A DNA stretch of 6,016 bases, taken from positions 1 to 6,016 of the forward strand of contig JASHWB010000417.1 of assembly GCA_030044295.1 (NCBI GenBank), written 5' to 3'. Of this stretch, positions 5,509 through 6,016 are shown one piece after another. Numbering within the stretch: position 1 is the stretch's first letter; each line of letters opens with the position of its first letter. Made by a program: the position numbers and the translations under genes. A model generated the notes under the pieces. The model made no database searches. It saw nothing but the letters and a program-made list of their open reading frames with translations, and had not been told where the DNA came from. This DNA comes from Candidatus Acidiferrales bacterium (GTDB taxonomy: Bacteria > Acidobacteriota > Terriglobia > Acidiferrales > UBA7541).

Positions 5509-6016
5509 CTAGTTCGAGGCTGCCGAAGGCACCCGCTGCGTCTCCAGAGCCGCACCTGCCATCGTCGGCGGCCGTAGTTGGTATCCCACGCCCCGAATCG
5601 TGTGAATCAACTTTCGCTCCGAGGTTCCGTCCACCTTCTTGCGCACATAGTTGATGTACACATCCACCACGTTCGTCATCGTGTCGAAGTTCAGGTTCCA
5701 CACGTGCTCGATGATTTCCGCCCGCGTCACGCGTCGCCCGCTGTTGCGCATCAGGTATTCGAGCAGCGCGAATTCCTTCGGTGTCAGCTCGATTCTTTTC
5801 TGCGCGCGTTTCACGCGGTGCTCTACCCGGTCGAGCTCCAGATCGTCAACCCGCAGCACCATCTCTGCCGTGCGTCCGCCTCGCCGCACGAGGGCGCGCA
5901 CCCGCGCCGATAGCTCCGAAAACGAGAACGGCTTCTGCATCAGATCGTCCGCGCCGGCGTCGAGCACTTGCGCCCGTTCCTCCGGCCGCGTCTGATTGCC
6001 AAGCACTAGGAGCGGC
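5509..6016 (-). CDS. OmpR/PhoB-family response regulator, C-terminal part (runs off the right edge)
   Basis: The last 168 residues are visible; the start and the phosphoacceptor Asp lie beyond the window. The visible part opens with the end of a receiver domain: PLLVLGNQTRPEERAQVLDAGADDLMQKPFSFSELSARVRALVRR, with the conserved Lys-Pro pair (visible residues 28-29). A winged-helix DNA-binding domain follows (about 55-151): RIELTPKEFALLEYLMRNSGRRVTR, then EHVWNLNFDTMTNVVDVYINYVRKKVD with the recognition helix, then LIHTIRGVGYQLR as the wing. A 17-residue Ala/Ser-rich tail ends the protein. Family members bind direct repeats upstream of target genes after phosphorylation by a histidine kinase, none of which is in view. 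Oddly, the switch Thr/Ser expected after LLVL is Gly. A GTG codon at 6006 is only an internal valine. The sigma factor gene follows in the same direction. Confidence 0.93.
   Translation of the reverse strand, partial: PLLVLGNQTRPEERAQVLDAGADDLMQKPFSFSELSARVRALVRRGGRTAEMVLRVDDLELDRVEHRVKRAQKRIELTPKEFALLEYLMRNSGRRVTRAEIIEHVWNLNFDTMTNVVDVYINYVRKKVDGTSERKLIHTIRGVGYQLRPPTMAGAALETQRVPSAASN

Noticed and set aside
5432..5701. 90-codon N-terminal extension of the sigma factor
   Set aside because: It overlaps the winged-helix coding part of the response regulator, and a good ribosome site precedes the internal ATG at 5431.
5578..5995. Plus-strand frames opposite the response regulator
   Set aside because: They are His/Arg/Ser-rich antisense shadows without recognisable domains.

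Overview
The window looks like a chromosomal segment of a soil bacterium, most likely an acidobacterium. Most coding regions are GC-rich (about 65% in two amidase lines I counted by hand). The gene families also fit that group: a TlpA-type redoxin with a Cys-rich CxCGC tail, a small secreted protein with an HDFGGHR motif, a FliA/WhiG-type sigma factor ending in the GESRVSQIHSAA signature, and an OmpR-type regulator. The taxonomic call is inference from gene families remembered, not from a search.

Layout. (1) The left edge (1-279, minus strand) holds the first 93 codons of an HNH-fold protein that runs out of the window. It has its own Shine-Dalgarno and a plausible promoter and is clearly poorer in GC (120 of 240 bases in positions 1-240). 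(2) Positions 280-916 hold no credible gene. They contain a GC-rich hairpin-bearing stretch that may be a dispersed intergenic repeat, then a candidate promoter for the next gene. (3) 917-1864 (plus) encodes a membrane-anchored thioredoxin-like protein with WCPPC and a C-terminal five-cysteine motif. (4) A strong hairpin at 1910-1945 separates it from a convergent small secreted protein gene (1974-2261, minus). (5) A divergent intergenic region (2262-2600) follows. (6) A tight two-gene unit (2601-4367, plus) encodes a small Tat-exported protein and an amidase-signature hydrolase, 3 nt apart. (7) On the minus strand, an OmpR-family response regulator (entering from the right edge and ending at 5509) is followed after 77 nt by a FliA/WhiG-type sigma factor (5431-4388), which is convergent with the amidase and ends 20 nt from it.

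Working together. The thioredoxin-like protein and the small His-rich protein both appear to act outside the cytoplasmic membrane, but they are transcribed toward each other and need not be linked. The Tat protein and amidase are almost certainly co-transcribed, although one is exported and the other has no export signal. The response regulator and sigma factor are co-directional and could form one regulatory unit.

I see no CRISPR array, rRNA, tRNA or complete insertion sequence. The items most worth a second look are the HNH gene in the low-GC left margin, the structured intergenic segment beside it, the Cys-rich tail on the TlpA protein, the Tat/amidase pair, and the missing switch Thr in the response regulator's receiver.
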